Source: Gaetbulibacter_A sp043876815
Lineage (GTDB): Bacteria > Bacteroidota > Bacteroidia > Flavobacteriales > Flavobacteriaceae
DNA length: 64,000 nt
Direction: 5' to 3'
NCBI RefSeq assembly: GCF_043876815.1
Contig: NZ_JBAWKA010000001.1
Location: 496,001-560,000 of the forward strand
In this document: positions 61,337-64,000 of the stretch, one piece after another
How the letters are laid out: each line of letters starts with the position of its first letter
Position numbering within the stretch: the first letter of the stretch is position 1
The notes under the pieces: model-generated
Database searches by the model: none
Told to the model about the DNA's origin: nothing
The model's input: only the letters and a program-made list of their open reading frames with translations
Position numbers and translations under genes: made by a program

Positions 61337-64000
61337 TTAAGCCTCCTGATACGCTTCAATAGGGGCACAAGAACATATTAAATTCCTGTCTCCATAGGCA
61401 TCATCAACGCGTCGTACACTAGGCCAAAATTTATTATGTCTAACATAATCTAATGGATACGCAGCATATTCTCTACTGTAAGGTAGGTCCCAATTATTAG
61501 CTGTGATCATATCCAAAGTATGCGGTGCATTTTTTAAAACGTTGTTACTTTCACCTTCTGAAAGCGCATCAATTTCCTGTTTGATAGAGATCATGGCATC
61601 ACAAAACCGATCGATCTCGGCCTTACTCTCACTTTCGGTTGGTTCTATCATCATGGTTCCATTTACAGGGAAGGAAACGGTTGGCGCATGAAAGCCGTAA
61701 TCCATAAGGCGTTTTGCAATGTCGGTAACTTCAATACCGTGGGTTTTGAATGGACGGCAATCAATGATCATTTCATGAGCCGCACGACCTTGTTCACCTG
61801 AATACAGGGTTTCGAAACTTCCTTCAAGGCGTTTCTTAATATAATTTGCATTAAGGATAGCCACTTTTGTAGATGCAGTTAAACCTTCAGACCCAAGCAT
61901 TTTTATATAACCATAGGAGATCAAACATGCTAAAGCAGATCCAAAAGGCGCTCCTGAAATGGATGAGATCGCATGGTCTCCTCCGGTTCTTCTGATTGGG
62001 TTTCCTGGTAAGAAAGGTACTAATTGTTCCGCCACACAAATTGGACCTACACCTGGACCACCACCACCGTGTGGTATGGCAAAGGTTTTATGAAGGTTAA
62101 GGTGACAAACGTCAGCTCCAATATTTCCTGGATTGGTCAAGCCTACCTGCGCATTCATATTTGCGCCATCCATATAGACTTGTCCACCATTATCGTGTAT
62201 GATCTTCGTAATTTCTTTGATCGCCGATTCGTATACACCGTGTGTTGAAGGATACGTTACCATTAAGGCTGATAAATTGTCTTTATGCAATTCTGCCTTT
62301 TCTCGTAAGTCATCAACGTCAATATTTCCTTCTTCAGTAGATTTAGTTACAACGACTTTCATACCAGCCATAACCGCACTAGCAGGGTTTGTCCCGTGAG
62401 CAGATGAAGGAATCAAACATATATTTCTATGGAAATCACCTCGCGATTCGTGATAAGCACGAATAACCATCAAACCGGCAAATTCACCCTGTGCCCCAGA
62501 ATTGGGTTGTAACGAAGTGCCTGCAAATCCGGTGATTTTTGTAAGCTGTTCTTCAAGTTCCTTTAAAACAATAAAATAACCTTTCGCTTGTTTTTTGGCT
62601 ACAAAAGGATGGATGTTGGCCCATTTGAAAATACTTAAAGGCAACATTTCAGAAGCCGCATTAAGTTTCATTGTACAGGACCCTAATGCAATCATCGAAT
62701 GATTCAAGGCCAGATCCTTGCGCTCCAATGTTTTGATGTAGCGCATCAATTCGGTTTCCGAATGATAGGTATTAAATACATCTGAGGTTAAAAATTCAGT
62801 TTTACGTTGTAAGGCTTCAGGAATAACATTAGCAGGATCAACATGGTTTAAAACTATGGTCTCTTTTTCTGCAGCTTCAGCGAAAACGGAAATCAAATAA
62901 TTCAGATCTCTCATTGACGTTGTTTCATTTAAAGAGACCGTAACCGTTTTTCTATCCTGATAACACAAGTTTATTTTTTTCTTTGTTGCAAAACGCTTCA
63001 TGCGCTTGGCCTTAGTTTTTATTTGCAGGGTATCAAAATAGCTTGTGTTCACTTGCTTGTAACCTAATTTTTTGAGTGCATCTGCCAATGCAACGGTCTT
63101 ATTATGTACACGTTGTGCAATGGATTTTAAACCCTCAGGACCATGATATACAGCATACATGCTGGCCATAACTGCCAATAAAACCTGAGCGGTACAAATA
63201 TTTGAGGTCGCTTTATCGCGTTTTATATGTTGCTCTCTTGTTTGTAAAGCCATGCGAAGTGCACGATTACCATCGGCATCTTTTGTGACACCAATAATAC
63301 GACCAGGCAAAAATCGTTTGTAAGCTTCTTTAGTTGCAAAATAAGCAGCGTGTGGTCCGCCGAATCCCATTGGAATTCCAAATCGTTGGGTTGTCCCCAC
63401 AACAACATCAGCGCCAAATTTACCGGGAGCTTCCAGTTTTGTTAAACTTAAAATATCAGCTGCCACAGCCACTTTAATTTCGGCAGCGTTCGCTTTCTCA
63501 ATAAAAGATTTAATATCGGTGATCTGCCCCGCCTTTCCAGGGTACTGCAATAAGGCTCCGAAATAATCGGAAGAGAAATCAAATTCTTCTTCTTTCCCAA
63601 TCACTAATTCAATGCCTATAGGGTTAGCACGTGTTTCTAACACGGCTAAAGTTTGTGGTAGGGTTCGGTCAGAGACGAAGAATTTTACAATGTCATCCTT
63701 TTTTTGTTGCCGTTCTCTTACTGCGAACAACAAGCCCATGGCCTCAGCAGCCGAGGTGCTTTCGTCTAGTAATGAAGCATTGGCTATTTCCATACCGGTT
63801 AGTTCCATAATCATCGTTTGGAAATTCAATAAGGCTTCCAAACGGCCCTGAGCTATTTCTGCCTGATATGGCGTATATGCTGTATACCATCCCGGGCTTT
63901 CCAAAACATTACGCTGAATAACCGCAGGGGTAATAGTAGGGTGATAGCCTAAACCGATATAAGTCTTATAAACTTTATTTTTTTTGGATAACTCATGGAT
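61337..64000 (-). CDS. gcvP: Glycine dehydrogenase (decarboxylating), P-protein, N-terminus cut by window end
   Basis: About 887 residues are visible out of a usual 950; roughly the first 60 lie beyond the right edge. The frame continues through the TTG at 63904 to the end, and the preceding residues GLGYHPTITPAVIQRNV are typical GcvP. The N-terminal half is the catalytically silent repeat. The C-terminal half holds LHKTFAIPHGGGGPG, whose Lys binds pyridoxal phosphate, preceded by ANMNAQVGL. The enzyme decarboxylates glycine and passes the aminomethyl group to the H-protein lipoyl arm. GcvH and GcvT are not adjacent here. Confidence 0.95.
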   Translation of the reverse strand: MHELSKKNKVYKTYIGLGYHPTITPAVIQRNVLESPGWYTAYTPYQAEIAQGRLEALLNFQTMIMELTGMEIANASLLDESTSAAEAMGLLFAVRERQQKKDDIVKFFVSDRTLPQTLAVLETRANPIGIELVIGKEEEFDFSSDYFGALLQYPGKAGQITDIKSFIEKANAAEIKVAVAADILSLTKLEAPGKFGADVVVGTTQRFGIPMGFGGPHAAYFATKEAYKRFLPGRIIGVTKDADGNRALRMALQTREQHIKRDKATSNICTAQVLLAVMASMYAVYHGPEGLKSIAQRVHNKTVALADALKKLGYKQVNTSYFDTLQIKTKAKRMKRFATKKKINLCYQDRKTVTVSLNETTSMRDLNYLISVFAEAAEKETIVLNHVDPANVIPEALQRKTEFLTSDVFNTYHSETELMRYIKTLERKDLALNHSMIALGSCTMKLNAASEMLPLSIFKWANIHPFVAKKQAKGYFIVLKELEEQLTKITGFAGTSLQPNSGAQGEFAGLMVIRAYHESRGDFHRNICLIPSSAHGTNPASAVMAGMKVVVTKSTEEGNIDVDDLREKAELHKDNLSALMVTYPSTHGVYESAIKEITKIIHDNGGQVYMDGANMNAQVGLTNPGNIGADVCHLNLHKTFAIPHGGGGPGVGPICVAEQLVPFLPGNPIRRTGGDHAISSISGAPFGSALACLISYGYIKMLGSEGLTASTKVAILNANYIKKRLEGSFETLYSGEQGRAAHEMIIDCRPFKTHGIEVTDIAKRLMDYGFHAPTVSFPVNGTMMIEPTESESKAEIDRFCDAMISIKQEIDALSEGESNNVLKNAPHTLDMITANNWDLPYSREYAAYPLDYVRHNKFWPSVRRVDDAYGDRNLICSCAPIEAYQEA

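Noticed and set aside
1..64000. CRISPR arrays, tRNA or rRNA genes, insertion sequences
   Set aside because: I looked through the intergenic stretches and found no regularly spaced repeats, cloverleaf-type sequences or transposase genes.

Overview
The window comes from a marine member of the Flavobacteriaceae (Bacteroidetes); I cannot name the genus. Evidence for this is the low-GC, ATG-rich coding style with few Shine-Dalgarno sequences, -7 boxes of the TAnnTTTG type, type IX secretion (T9SS) sorting tails on secreted enzymes, and the core genes gldJ, porU and porV.

Region 1 (1 to about 32.8 kb) is an accessory carbohydrate locus. It encodes a GH78 alpha-L-rhamnosidase (cut by the window start), a BNR_4 beta-propeller protein resembling PL24 ulvan lyases, two sialate-O-acetylesterase-type esterases, two heparinase II/III-fold proteins (one with a BspA-type leucine-rich N-terminus), a GH3, two GH105 proteins (one fused to a second BNR_4 propeller), a small secreted carbohydrate-binding-like protein and two S1 sulfatases. 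Embedded in it is a full L-rhamnose catabolic set: mutarotase, isomerase, kinase, a fused aldolase/dehydrogenase (RhaEW), and an FMN L-lactate dehydrogenase. A GntR/LacI-type regulator and an NCS1-type permease lie alongside. The combination of rhamnosidase, unsaturated-uronyl hydrolases, sulfatases, probable xylosidase and rhamnose catabolism points to ulvan or a related sulfated rhamnose/uronate polymer. The route can be followed from secreted lyases, through periplasmic trimming and desulfation, to L-rhamnose, then lactate and pyruvate. No SusC/SusD pair, hybrid two-component regulator or sulfatase-maturing enzyme is present, so the locus probably continues upstream of the window.

Region 2 (33 to 46 kb) begins with a PAS-LuxR regulator and then holds conserved core genes: murF, gldJ, porU-porV, cdd and pdhA-pdhC. 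Region 3 (45.8 to 50 kb, minus strand) is a TonB-dependent receptor, an unusual DUF4242/cyclase-like/AraC regulator and a secreted DUF4242 protein. Region 4 (50 to 64 kb) is mostly housekeeping: an M28 peptidase and SDR, a sprT-manC-DUF389 run, an MlaE/MlaF lipid transporter pair, a PafA-type phosphatase, a ketosynthase/methyltransferase/glycosyltransferase cluster, and gcvP, which is cut by the window end.

The most interesting observations are these. The two heparinase-fold paralogues differ exactly at the expected catalytic and zinc positions, which makes the LRR-bearing copy a probable non-canonical enzyme or pseudo-lyase. A GH105 is fused to a lyase-like propeller. An 11-base motif recurs at the same distance from -7-like boxes in front of three accessory transcription units. 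An NCS1 permease sits inside the rhamnose operon.
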